Below are positions 18,007-27,758 of a stretch of 44,328 nt of DNA, in pieces; within the stretch, counting starts at the first letter, position 1, and every line of letters starts with the position of its first letter. The DNA lies in the NCBI GenBank assembly GCA_913058185.1, contig CAJXQX010000026.1, positions 1-44,328 on the forward strand. Direction: 5' to 3'. The notes below the pieces were generated by a model, which was not told the DNA's origin, searched no databases, and saw only the letters and a list, made by a program, of their open reading frames with translations. This stretch comes from an uncultured Verrucomicrobiota bacterium. Lineage in GTDB: Bacteria > Verrucomicrobiota > Verrucomicrobiia > Opitutales > Opitutaceae. The translations under genes were made by a program, and so were the position numbers.

Positions 18007-18491
18007 GCGACTCGCTGGCCGACGAGTGGCTCAAAGAAATATCCGCCTCGCCCAAACTCAGGCCAGTCGATCACTGGCTCGTTAAGATTGCGGGCACTAA
18101 AGAACTCAAGGCCCGCGTGGCTGAACGTTTGGTGAAGCTTGGCATTTTGGAACAACGCGAAGCCAAGGTGCTGTGGGTTTTCAATCGCGTCGTTTACCCG
18201 GAAGCGAAGGTGGCTCCGGAAGCGGAAATTCGTCAGCGGCTCGAAGCTGCGATCTTCTCCGATACCGCCGAGGTGGAAGTCGCCACCGTTATTCTGCTCT
18301 CTCTGGTGAATGGAGGGGCTTTTTTACCTCATCTATTTGACCGCAAGGCGCTCAAATCGCGTCGCATGCATATCGAAACCGTGATCGCAGGTGAAAAATT
18401 GGGGGCCGCGACGGCTGCATTGATTGAATCAATTCAGGTGATGATCGTGGCCGTGATGGTTGCGAGCACCGTGACGGTGACGAGCTCCTGA
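17982..18491 (+). CDS. GPP34 (GOLPH3/Vps74-like) protein, C-terminal part of a frameshifted gene
   Basis: The frame reads Q-L-V-V-I-D-P-Q-P-I-G-D-S-L from 17976, which is the family's strand plus 'DPTPTGDPLLDEAL'-like element, then 'LVKIAGTKELKARVAERLVK', 'LGILEQREAKVLWVFNRVVY' and a C-terminal hydrophobic segment. All of these are expected in the second half of GPP34 proteins. GTG 17982 could act as a start but has no ribosome-binding site and lies inside the domain, so independent translation is unlikely. A stop codon at 17964-17966 closes this frame upstream. The C-terminus ends in an unusually Val/Met/Thr-rich run. Confidence 0.72.
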   Translation: MVIDPQPIGDSLADEWLKEISASPKLRPVDHWLVKIAGTKELKARVAERLVKLGILEQREAKVLWVFNRVVYPEAKVAPEAEIRQRLEAAIFSDTAEVEVATVILLSLVNGGAFLPHLFDRKALKSRRMHIETVIAGEKLGAATAALIESIQVMIVAVMVASTVTVTSS

Positions 18492-18544
18492 GTGCACCGC
18501 GGTCTGCAGTTGTGTTCGGCGCGGTGAAACGTTGAGGTCCGCGC

Positions 18545-19411
18545 ATGAGTCTATGGGAAGTTAAAGCGACCTTGCCGGTCGAGTTGGTGGATGAAGTCGA
18601 TATGATGCTCCTCGTGCGCGAAGATGAGCGCTGGAGCGTGATGCATGATGTGCTGATCCCGGCCGCTTGGGTCATCGGGCTATTTGACGATGAAACCGAT
18701 GCTCGAACCCAGTGGGGAGAAATTGCGGCATTGGTTCCGCAAGCCGGCGAAGCTGCGTTTCAGGAGATGGCCGATGAAGATTGGAAGGAGAGTTACAAGT
18801 TACACTTTCAGGCGTGGCGCTGCGGGCGGTTGCATTGGGTGCCGGTTTGGGAACGCGAAAGCCATCGGATGAAGGACGGCGATGTCGCGATTTGGCTCGA
18901 TCCGGGCATGGCCTTTGGCACGGGCAATCATGAGACCACGCGGCTCTGTTGCGAACGGCTGGTAGCGTGGGCGGAGAACGCGCCGTGTGATGCCAAAATT
19001 AGTGATGCGGGTTGCGGCTCTGGTATTTTGGCTATTTCTGCCGCGCGGCTTGGTTTTACCCATGTGCAAGGCTTCGACAACGATCCTGAGGCCGTGCGCA
19101 TCGCGCAGGAAAACGCGGAACTCAATGACTTGTCGGATCCACTTGATTTCTTCGAAGGCGATTTGGAGACGGGGTTCAAGGATGGACCCTACGATTTGGT
19201 GCTCGCGAATATTCTGGGTCACATCCTCGCCGAGTATGTGCCTCAACTCACGGCGGCGGTGAAGCCTGGAGGTTTGCTCATTTTGAGTGGAATCCTGGTG
19301 GTAGAAGTGCGCACGATTCAGGCCGCCTTCACCCCAGTTGTGCCTGATTGGGCCGTCGAGGCCCGGGAGATGGGCGAGTGGTGCGATATCGCGCTCACGC
19401 GACCGATCTAA
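18545..19411 (+). CDS. prmA: Ribosomal protein L11 methyltransferase
   Basis: SAM-dependent trimethylation of ribosomal protein L11. The product is 288 residues. The N-terminal substrate-recognition domain (1-95) is poorly conserved, as in the family, and includes 'EDWKESYKLHFQAWRCGRLH'. The family signature 'WLDPGMAFGTGNHETTRLC' precedes the SAM-binding motif 'ISDAGCGSGILAISAARLG' at about residues 152-170, and 'YDLVLANILGHILAEYVPQL' gives the NIL substrate motif. The ATG at 18545 fits the family's length. Confidence 0.93.
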   Translation: MSLWEVKATLPVELVDEVDMMLLVREDERWSVMHDVLIPAAWVIGLFDDETDARTQWGEIAALVPQAGEAAFQEMADEDWKESYKLHFQAWRCGRLHWVPVWERESHRMKDGDVAIWLDPGMAFGTGNHETTRLCCERLVAWAENAPCDAKISDAGCGSGILAISAARLGFTHVQGFDNDPEAVRIAQENAELNDLSDPLDFFEGDLETGFKDGPYDLVLANILGHILAEYVPQLTAAVKPGGLLILSGILVVEVRTIQAAFTPVVPDWAVEAREMGEWCDIALTRPI

Positions 19412-19493
19412 AAACGTGTCTAAATTGCAGACCGCGCCTTGCACCGATTGGTCCGATTTGCTTGGTTGCTCCTTCCGACATCGCTTCGGGTAG

Positions 19494-21752
<2,259 letters not shown>

Positions 21753-21787
21753 TCCGGATTACCTCAAATCGAATTCGATTTTTTCGA

Positions 21788-21820
21788 CCCCCGTCTCGCT
21801 TCGGCGCGGCGGGGTTTTTT
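21788..21820 (+). terminator. Rho-independent terminator of katG (overlaps the aroE stop)
   Basis: CCCCGTCTCGC pairs with GCGCGGCGGGG (one mismatch, one G-U) around a TTCG tetraloop at 21800-21803, followed by six T at 21815-21820. The T tract runs into the stop codon of the convergent aroE gene. Confidence 0.9.
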
Positions 21821-22712
21821 ATTTGGCAATAACCGCGCGGCGCATGGCGTCGAAGGGCACGGCAGTATCGCTCCAAATTTCAAGCGCGCGGACGCCTTGA
21901 TGAATTAGCATAGAAAGACCGTTGGCGGTGGGGATTCCTTGAGCGGCGGCTGCAGCGAGGAGTTTGGTTTCGGCGGGATTATAAATCATGTCGAATACGC
22001 CGCAGGGTTTGGGCAGCGCTTTCAAATCAACCGGTAACGGGTCGCCCGCTTTGAGTCCGGCGCTGGTGGCGTTGATCACTAGAGTATTTGCCGGAAGATC
22101 TTGCGGGATGTCTTGTGGGCTAAAGCCATTCACCGGGATGTCGCCTTTGATCGGCTGCAACTGAGCGATCAAAGCATCCCGATTTGCCGCGGTGCGATTG
22201 GCGATGTGCAGTGAGGCGCACCCGCGTTGCAGACATTCTACGGCAGCGCCACGCGCGGCGCCACCCGCGCCGAGTAGGGTGATGTGGGTTCCGGATAGAT
22301 CGATGTTGAGATCTTCCTGCACGGCGGTCGCCATGCCGTAGCCGTCGGTATTGAACCCATGCCAACCCGCATCGTTGCGGCGGAGCGTGTTTACGGCCCC
22401 GATGGGTTGGGCGCGGTCGTCGACTCCAGCGATAAGATCAAAAGCCAATACTTTGTGCGGCACGGTCAGATTGAGCCCAAAGAATCCGGCCGCATGCAGT
22501 CGTTCGAGAGCAACGGGAAGGTCTTCGGGCGGAACGTCGAAACGGAAATAGCGCCAAGAGTGGAAGCGCGCGTCGGTTTCGGCCATTTCAGCGAGGGCGG
22601 TGTTGTGCATCGCCGGACTGATCGAGTGCTTGATCGGATGCCCCAGCACCGCGAGGGCAGTGCCTTCGAACGACCAGTTGTCTAAATCGGCAAGTGTAAG
22701 AATGGGCTCCAT
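21819..22712 (-). CDS. aroE: Shikimate dehydrogenase
   Basis: NADPH-dependent reduction of 3-dehydroshikimate to shikimate in aromatic amino-acid synthesis. From the ATG at 22710-22712 the protein is 297 residues. The substrate domain has 'AVLGHPIKHSISPAMHNTAL' and the catalytic Lys in 'GLNLTVPHK' (about residue 85), with the catalytic Asp in 'GFNTDGYGMATAV'. The nucleotide loop is 'TLLGAGGAARGAAVECL', followed by 'IANRT', which supports NADP specificity. Its stop codon sits in the T tract of the katG terminator from the opposite strand. Confidence 0.94.
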   Translation of the reverse strand: MEPILTLADLDNWSFEGTALAVLGHPIKHSISPAMHNTALAEMAETDARFHSWRYFRFDVPPEDLPVALERLHAAGFFGLNLTVPHKVLAFDLIAGVDDRAQPIGAVNTLRRNDAGWHGFNTDGYGMATAVQEDLNIDLSGTHITLLGAGGAARGAAVECLQRGCASLHIANRTAANRDALIAQLQPIKGDIPVNGFSPQDIPQDLPANTLVINATSAGLKAGDPLPVDLKALPKPCGVFDMIYNPAETKLLAAAAAQGIPTANGLSMLIHQGVRALEIWSDTAVPFDAMRRAVIAK

Positions 22713-22773
22713 CAAAGGCGGAGTGCGAATTTCGGATCGAGGAATGTCAACCCGCCCCTGCGCCTATCGACGC

Positions 22774-23640
22774 CTACATCATGTTCTTGGCGTAGATCGC
22801 CTCGAACTCAGTCACGAAACTATCGAAGAGGCTCGAGTGGTCGCGGTCGCCGTTGGCCGCGTAGTGGTTGGCCAGATTACGGCAACTGCGGCACAGCACC
22901 TCGCGCACGGGGGTTGGCGCCAGATCCGCCAGTTGCGGTGACATGTTGTGTGACCGCAGAAACACAAAAATCTCTTCGGGTGAGCGGAAGATGCCTCCAT
23001 CGAATGCATCGATAAAGAAGGGGCGTTCCTCCGTGAAGCAACCGATCATGAAGTGCCTAGGGAGTCCGATAGGTTCGAGGTTAAGCCCGAGTCGATACGC
23101 GACCAGCAGATAGATCGTGCATAGCGATATGGGAATGCCGCGGCGGGTTTCCAGGACCTGATCGATGAAGTTATTATTGGGATCCGTGTAGTGCTCTACG
23201 TTCCCATGAAATCCCATTTCGTGATAAAGAATGCGATTAATGACGCGGCATTTCGCCCGCGTGCCGGAAGGCTCGATGATGAGCTCTCGACAGCGGTCGG
23301 CGATTTGATCGAGGGCTTCACAACACGCCCCGGTATCAAGGTCGGGGCGCACCGTTCGGGCAATCATGAGTGAACCGGATTCCAATTCGTAATTGAGCGA
23401 CTGGATGAACTCCCGGAATTCCGCCTTGGGGTCACTCAGCCGGAGCTTTTCCAGATAGCGGCGCGCGTGCCAAGCGAGATGTCGGTTAGAGCTCTTCGCC
23501 GTATCGCGGAGGAAATCCCGCGCCGGGTTCCCGAGCCCGGTGAAATAATAGCTCAGTTCTCGCCGGACGGTGGCGTTAGAATCATCAAGCAGACTCAGGA
23601 GAGCGGCTCGCTGCGTGGGGAGTAAGGTCAACGTTTCCAC
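22774..23640 (-). CDS. SirB1-family transglutaminase-like protein
   Basis: A 288-residue protein of the SirB1/YchA group (transglutaminase-like core). The typical block 'RGIPISLCTIYLLVAYRLGL' carries the Cys, and 'PIGLPRHFMIGCF' plus 'PFFIDAFDGG' supply the His and Asp of the presumed papain-like triad. The N-terminal 80 residues are helical and HEAT-like ('RRELSYYFTGLGNPARDFLR'). The start is a GTG at 23638-23640. The family is widespread but its substrate is unknown. It lies between aroE and yggS on the same strand, with gaps of 61 and 127 bases. Confidence 0.82.
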   Translation of the reverse strand: METLTLLPTQRAALLSLLDDSNATVRRELSYYFTGLGNPARDFLRDTAKSSNRHLAWHARRYLEKLRLSDPKAEFREFIQSLNYELESGSLMIARTVRPDLDTGACCEALDQIADRCRELIIEPSGTRAKCRVINRILYHEMGFHGNVEHYTDPNNNFIDQVLETRRGIPISLCTIYLLVAYRLGLNLEPIGLPRHFMIGCFTEERPFFIDAFDGGIFRSPEEIFVFLRSHNMSPQLADLAPTPVREVLCRSCRNLANHYAANGDRDHSSLFDSFVTEFEAIYAKNMM

Positions 23641-23767
23641 GATCTTTCAGACAATCGATTTCGGAAAAGGTGGCAAGATTAAGCACTGAATTTACACAGT
23701 CTGTTTTTGGCTCATTTCGAGTGCGCCCGGTTCCGTTTTTTAGTCAGACGACTACGGTTAAAGTAAG

Positions 23768-24460
23768 CTAGCGGCGACCGAATAGGGCCGTGCCGATTCG
23801 AACTTGTGTGCTCCCTGCCGCGATAGCGGGAATGAGATCGCCACTCATTCCCATAGAGAGGGTTGCGAGCGGCGTCCCAAAGTCGGATGCCAACCGGTCG
23901 CGGAGCTCCCGAAGGTTGGCGAAAGTGCGTTGGGCAATCGAAACATCATCGGCTAAAGGTGCGATGGTCATGAGACCGTCGACTTGAAGATGAGGGAGGG
24001 CGAGTGCCGCCTCTAGGAGCGATGGTGCGTCCGCCAAATCGACGCCAAATTTGGCGGGATCGTCCCCCGCATTCACTTGAAGCAGCACGCCCAGTTTTCG
24101 ATTAAGCTCAGCGGCGGCGGCATCGAGGCGGCGAAGCAGTTTTACGCTGTCTACACTCTGCACGCGGTCGAAGTTCTCGGCCGCTACACGGGCTTTGTTG
24201 GATTGAAGGTGACCGATCAATTCCCATCGCAAGGGAGCTGCTACGAGCGGTTTCTTTTCCATGGCTTCTTGCACCCGGTTTTCACCCACGCCGGTCAGAC
24301 CGTAACGCGCGGCATATTCAGGTGCCCATGCTCCATGGTTTTTCGTTACTGCCAATAGTTCGACTTCAGTTGGCACACGTCCAGCGGCCTCGCAGGCCGT
24401 GGTAATCTCTGCCCGGACGGTATCAGCGTTGCTCACGAAGGTGGAATATTCGGGTGTCAT
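23768..24460 (-). CDS. YggS-family pyridoxal-phosphate homeostasis protein
   Basis: A 230-residue single-domain PLP-binding protein of the PLPBP/YggS family, involved in vitamin B6 and amino-acid homeostasis rather than catalysis. The PLP lysine is in 'LLAVTKNHGAW' (about residue 41). Other family marks are 'GVGENRVQEAMEKKPL', 'WELIGHLQSNKAR', 'LLQVNAGDDPAKFG' and the phosphate loop region 'LSMGMSGDLIPAI', ending 'VRIGTALFGRR'. It diverges from a LysR regulator over a 68-base gap. Confidence 0.93.
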   Translation of the reverse strand: MTPEYSTFVSNADTVRAEITTACEAAGRVPTEVELLAVTKNHGAWAPEYAARYGLTGVGENRVQEAMEKKPLVAAPLRWELIGHLQSNKARVAAENFDRVQSVDSVKLLRRLDAAAAELNRKLGVLLQVNAGDDPAKFGVDLADAPSLLEAALALPHLQVDGLMTIAPLADDVSIAQRTFANLRELRDRLASDFGTPLATLSMGMSGDLIPAIAAGSTQVRIGTALFGRR

Positions 24461-24488
24461 GTAGGGGGGTTTATAGGTTGCTTCATGA

Positions 24489-24521
24489 TAAGGACAGATT
24501 ATACCTTACTCTGAACTGTCC
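24489..24521. promoter_or_regulatory. Possible LysR operator: nested inverted repeats in the yggS-lysR spacer
   Basis: TAAGG (24489-24493) faces CCTTA (24504-24508) across 10 bases, and GGACAG (24492-24497) faces CTGTCC (24516-24521) across 18 bases. Both pairs lie just upstream of the LysR start codon and between divergent genes, where LysR regulators usually bind. Function is inferred from position only. Confidence 0.35.
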
Positions 24522-24528
24522 GCTACTT

Positions 24529-25437
24529 ATGCAAATTGAGAATTTTAAGGTCTTCGCTGATCTCGTCGAAACCAGAAGTTTTTCGAAATCTGCCAAGATC
24601 AACGGTATCACCCAATCCGCGGTTAGCCAGCAAGCTCGCGCGATGGAGAAGCATTTTAAAACGCTCCTCATTGATCGCAGTCAGAAGCAGTTTCAGCTCA
24701 CGCGTGAAGGTCAGTCGGTCTATGAAACGGCTAAGGAGTTGCTGCACGGCTACGACAAATTGCTCTCCGAATTGCAGGAGATGAAAAAGGTGATCAGCGG
24801 CACGATTCGTATCGCGACGATTTACTCGATTGGGCTGCACGAGTTGCCACCCTACATCAAACGCTTCCTCCACGATTTCCCGTCGGTGAATGTGCGGGTG
24901 GAGTATCGTCGTTCAAATCTTGTCTACGAGGACATCCTCCATAACTCAGTGGATTTTGGACTCGTGGCTTTTCCTCTCAAGCATCGTCAAATCGAGGCCC
25001 TCCCGTTCCGTGACGACCATCTGGTGTTGATCACTCATCCCGAACATGCGCTCGCCAAGCGAGGAGGCCCCGTGGAGCTGCCGGAGATGAGTGGATTGAA
25101 ATTTATTGGCTTTGATCCGGATATTCCGACTCGCAAGGCCGTCGATCAGATCTTCCGTGATAATAAAATCGATATAGAACCCGTCATGGAATTCGACAAT
25201 ATCGAGACCGTAAAACGGGCGGTTGAAATCGACCATGGCGTGGCCATCGTGCCCCAAGCCACCGTGCAGCGTGAGTCCCAGCAAGGGTCACTTAAGATGT
25301 TATCATTCAAGGATAAAAACTTTACCCGACCTTTGGCGATTTTGCATCGCAAGGGACGAGTGCTCACCCCCGCGATGCGCAAGTTTATCGAGGTGTTGGG
25401 CATGGAGTTGAGCACGTCCGTGGGGCCGGCCAAGTAG
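24529..25437 (+). CDS. LysR-family transcriptional regulator
   Basis: A 302-residue regulator starting at ATG 24529 (MQIENFKVFADLVETRSFSK); the frame stays open further upstream but the extra residues do not belong to the family. The winged HTH occupies residues 1-65 ('SAKINGITQSAVSQQARAME'), followed by the linker helix and a periplasmic-binding-like effector domain ('VISGTIRIATIYSIGLHELP' onwards). The effector domain resembles the CysB/CbbR side of the family; the ligand is not predictable. Nested inverted repeats lie just upstream of its start. Possible targets are itself, yggS, or the glycosyltransferase downstream. Confidence 0.9.
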   Translation: MQIENFKVFADLVETRSFSKSAKINGITQSAVSQQARAMEKHFKTLLIDRSQKQFQLTREGQSVYETAKELLHGYDKLLSELQEMKKVISGTIRIATIYSIGLHELPPYIKRFLHDFPSVNVRVEYRRSNLVYEDILHNSVDFGLVAFPLKHRQIEALPFRDDHLVLITHPEHALAKRGGPVELPEMSGLKFIGFDPDIPTRKAVDQIFRDNKIDIEPVMEFDNIETVKRAVEIDHGVAIVPQATVQRESQQGSLKMLSFKDKNFTRPLAILHRKGRVLTPAMRKFIEVLGMELSTSVGPAK

Positions 25438-25504
25438 GTCTCAATCCTCTCGAAGTTGTTTTTGGGGCATAAACGGGCACGGTGTCGGCTCTAATTCTCT
25501 GCTG

Positions 25505-26998
25505 ATGTCGACTTTGCTCACTGCCGTTTATTTTCTGATCCTGTTCGGACTGACCCTCTATGGTGCTCATCGTCTGAAAATGCTGGTGCTCTATTGGCGC
25601 GCCATGAAGCGGCCAGTACTGGTTGAACCTGATTTGGGGCGCACGCCCAAGGTGTGTATTCAACTCCCGCTGTTTAATGAACCGCTGGTCGTTGAGGCTT
25701 TGCTGGAAAAGGTATCGTCGATTCGCTGGCCGGAGTCTGAATGTGAGATCCAGATCCTCGACGACTCTACCGATGAGACTCCCGAGATCATAGCGCGGTG
25801 GATCGAGCAGAACTCCGATGCGGCCGCGCGAATGACCCATGTTCGTCGGCCCAAGCGTGAAGGATACAAGGCGGGTGCCCTCAAGTATGGGATAGAACTT
25901 ACGGACGCGGAGTTTTTTGCGATCTTCGACGCGGACTTCCGACCCGAGCCCGACTTTCTCGAACGCATGATGCCTCACTTTGTAGCGGATGATGTGGCGG
26001 TGGTGCAAGCGCGGTGGGAATTTGCCAATCGCAAGCAAAGTCTACTCACCCGATTCCAAGCAGTATTTCTGGATGCTCACTTCGTGGTCGAACAAACGGC
26101 CCGAGCGGCGGCTGGTTTATTCTTTAATTTTAATGGCACGGCGGGGATCTGGCGCCGCACGGCGCTGCTCGATGTGGGTAATTGGACCAGTGACACGGTC
26201 ACCGAGGATCTTGATATCAGTTATCGGGCGCAGCTACGTGGCTGGCGCTTGGTGTATCTCGATCGCTACTCAGTTCCGTCGGAATTGCCGGAGAATCTGA
26301 TCGCATTCAAGTCGCAGCAGCGGCGTTGGACGAAGGGCGGCATCCAAGTCGCGCGGAAAGTGCTGGGACAAGTGATGTCATCATCGTTGCCGGCTCGAGT
26401 GAAACGTGAGGCCTGGTGGCATCTCACGATTGGCGTGGTGCATCCTTTGTTAGTTTCGTTTTCCCTCCTGTTTTTGCCTTACCTCTGGTTTGCCAGTGAT
26501 CAGCTCGGCGCGTGGTGGCATCTCGCCAATCCCGCGGTCGTATTACTGGCTGGTGGAGCTCCCGTGGCATTTTATGTGGCCGGACAATTTTTCCAACGCC
26601 GCGAGTGGCGCGAAGGCTTGGGGTGGCTGTTGGCTTCGCCTTTGTTGCTGTCCTTTGGGCTGGCCCTGAGCGTCACCTTATGCGCCGCGTTCTTTGAGGG
26701 GTTATTTTCTAACGGTGGTGAATTTGTGCGCACGCCAAAGGGCGGGCGCCAGGTGCGTTCCGGTGGATTACTGACGCAGATGCGTAGTCGCACGTTCTTC
26801 GCGTCGGTCTCTGCTATCGAAGTGGCACTTGGCCTTATTTTGCTCAATGGTGCGGTCCAGTTTGGGATGAACGGCCAACCGGAGATCGCCGCGACACTGA
26901 CCCTCAAGGGAGTGGGCTTTATGGTCGTCGCATTTTTGTCTTCGGGTGACTTATGGCCGAGTTTCTGGCGACGAACCTCGACGTTGCCGGTGAGTTAA
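25505..26998 (+). CDS. Processive GT2 glycosyltransferase (cellulose-synthase/CslA-like)
   Basis: A 497-residue inner-membrane enzyme. An N-terminal span is followed by a GT2 domain with all processive-synthase motifs: DDS at about residue 86, DAD in 'FAIFDADFRPEPDF' (about 141), TED in 'DTVTEDLDISYRAQ' (about 232) and QQRRW in 'FKSQQRRWTKGGIQ' (about 272). Four or so C-terminal spans complete it. This layout matches bacterial relatives of glucomannan 4-beta-mannosyltransferase (CslA) and similar beta-glycan synthases that use UDP- or GDP-sugars. The local manA could supply mannose-phosphate precursors, but the link is speculative. No BcsB/BcsC-like partner is nearby. Confidence 0.88.
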   Translation: MSTLLTAVYFLILFGLTLYGAHRLKMLVLYWRAMKRPVLVEPDLGRTPKVCIQLPLFNEPLVVEALLEKVSSIRWPESECEIQILDDSTDETPEIIARWIEQNSDAAARMTHVRRPKREGYKAGALKYGIELTDAEFFAIFDADFRPEPDFLERMMPHFVADDVAVVQARWEFANRKQSLLTRFQAVFLDAHFVVEQTARAAAGLFFNFNGTAGIWRRTALLDVGNWTSDTVTEDLDISYRAQLRGWRLVYLDRYSVPSELPENLIAFKSQQRRWTKGGIQVARKVLGQVMSSSLPARVKREAWWHLTIGVVHPLLVSFSLLFLPYLWFASDQLGAWWHLANPAVVLLAGGAPVAFYVAGQFFQRREWREGLGWLLASPLLLSFGLALSVTLCAAFFEGLFSNGGEFVRTPKGGRQVRSGGLLTQMRSRTFFASVSAIEVALGLILLNGAVQFGMNGQPEIAATLTLKGVGFMVVAFLSSGDLWPSFWRRTSTLPVS

Positions 26999-27066
26999 AT
27001 CGTCCCGATTGCGAGGTTTTAAGAAAGTCGTAAGTCGGCTGTCCAACTTTGAATTCAAGGGTAATT

Positions 27067-27576
27067 ATGAAAAAAGTAATTTGGGTATTTTTGAGCGCCG
27101 CACTGCTCTACGCTTGGGCGGGATGCGGAACACGAGACGACAAGACAACGGCCGGTGATATCGTATCTGTGGCGGGACCTGATTGGTCCCTCTCGCGCCT
27201 CGATGGTTCAACCCTGAGTTCGGAAGAACTGAAGGGTAAGGTAGTGGTGGTGGACTTTTGGGCTACGTGGTGTCCGCCGTGTCGGGCCGAGATACCTGGT
27301 TACATCGAGATGCAGCAGGAGTTGGGCGATGAAGGACTGGTGATCGTAGGGGTCTCACTCGATGAAGATGGCCCCGCTGTGGTGCAGCAGTTCGCCGAAC
27401 AGATGGGAATCAATTATGAGATCGTCATGGGCGACAGAGCGATGGTGGAGGCGTTTGGTGGCGTGCAGGTGATCCCAACGACTTTCCTGATCGATCGCGA
27501 TGGAAAGGTGCGACATCGCAAAGAAGGCGCGATGGCACGGGAGGATTACGAGCCCTTCGTGCGGGAGTTGCTTTAA
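27067..27576 (+). CDS. TlpA-like thiol-disulfide oxidoreductase, probable lipoprotein
   Basis: A 169-residue exported thioredoxin-fold protein. From ATG 27067 the N-terminus is MKKVIWVFLSAALLYAWAGC, a signal peptide with a lipobox-like ending (W-A-G-C; position -3 is not the usual Leu). The redox motif 'ATWCPPCRAEIPG' is at about residues 70-82, with the cis-Pro in 'VQVIPTTFLIDRDGKVR'. It probably reduces disulfides or assists cytochrome maturation in the periplasm. A TTG start 18 bases upstream would add non-family residues. Two hairpins lie downstream, the second being a clear terminator. Confidence 0.9.
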   Translation: MKKVIWVFLSAALLYAWAGCGTRDDKTTAGDIVSVAGPDWSLSRLDGSTLSSEELKGKVVVVDFWATWCPPCRAEIPGYIEMQQELGDEGLVIVGVSLDEDGPAVVQQFAEQMGINYEIVMGDRAMVEAFGGVQVIPTTFLIDRDGKVRHRKEGAMAREDYEPFVRELL

Positions 27577-27664
27577 CCGAGCAGCAGGTGGTGCCCTTTG
27601 GGGAGGGCCCGCCGAAAACCCCTTAACGGCGGACCCATTGTTTTCTAGTTAGTCCATGCGAACC

Positions 27665-27708
27665 AACATCCATCTAACCCCAAAACCCGGTTAGACCGGA
27701 TGGATGTT
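27665..27708. repeat. Long hairpin between the TlpA-like gene and the GH3 gene
   Basis: AACATCCATC (27665-27674) pairs perfectly with GATGGATGTT (27699-27708), and inside it CTAACC pairs with GGTTAG across a CAAAAC-type loop, with a 4-base bulge (ACCG) on the right. No T tract follows, so it is not a classical terminator. Its CATCC..TAACC / GGTTA..GGATG layout recurs in the palindrome at 44173-44207. Confidence 0.6.
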
Positions 27709-27727
27709 TAGAATAGCACTGGGCGTG

Positions 27728-27758
27728 CCAACTTCCTCGCGGACGAGTTGGTTTTTTT
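27728..27758 (+). terminator. Rho-independent terminator of the TlpA-like gene (overlaps the GH3 stop)
   Basis: CCAACT (27728-27733) pairs with AGTTGG (27746-27751), with CG pairs inside, followed by seven T at 27752-27758. The last T bases belong to the stop codon of the convergent GH3 gene. Confidence 0.85.

Noticed and set aside
24454-24528. A 25-codon N-terminal extension of the LysR gene
   Set aside because: The extension overlaps the start of yggS and the operator-like repeats and does not resemble LysR N-termini; ATG 24529 fits the family.
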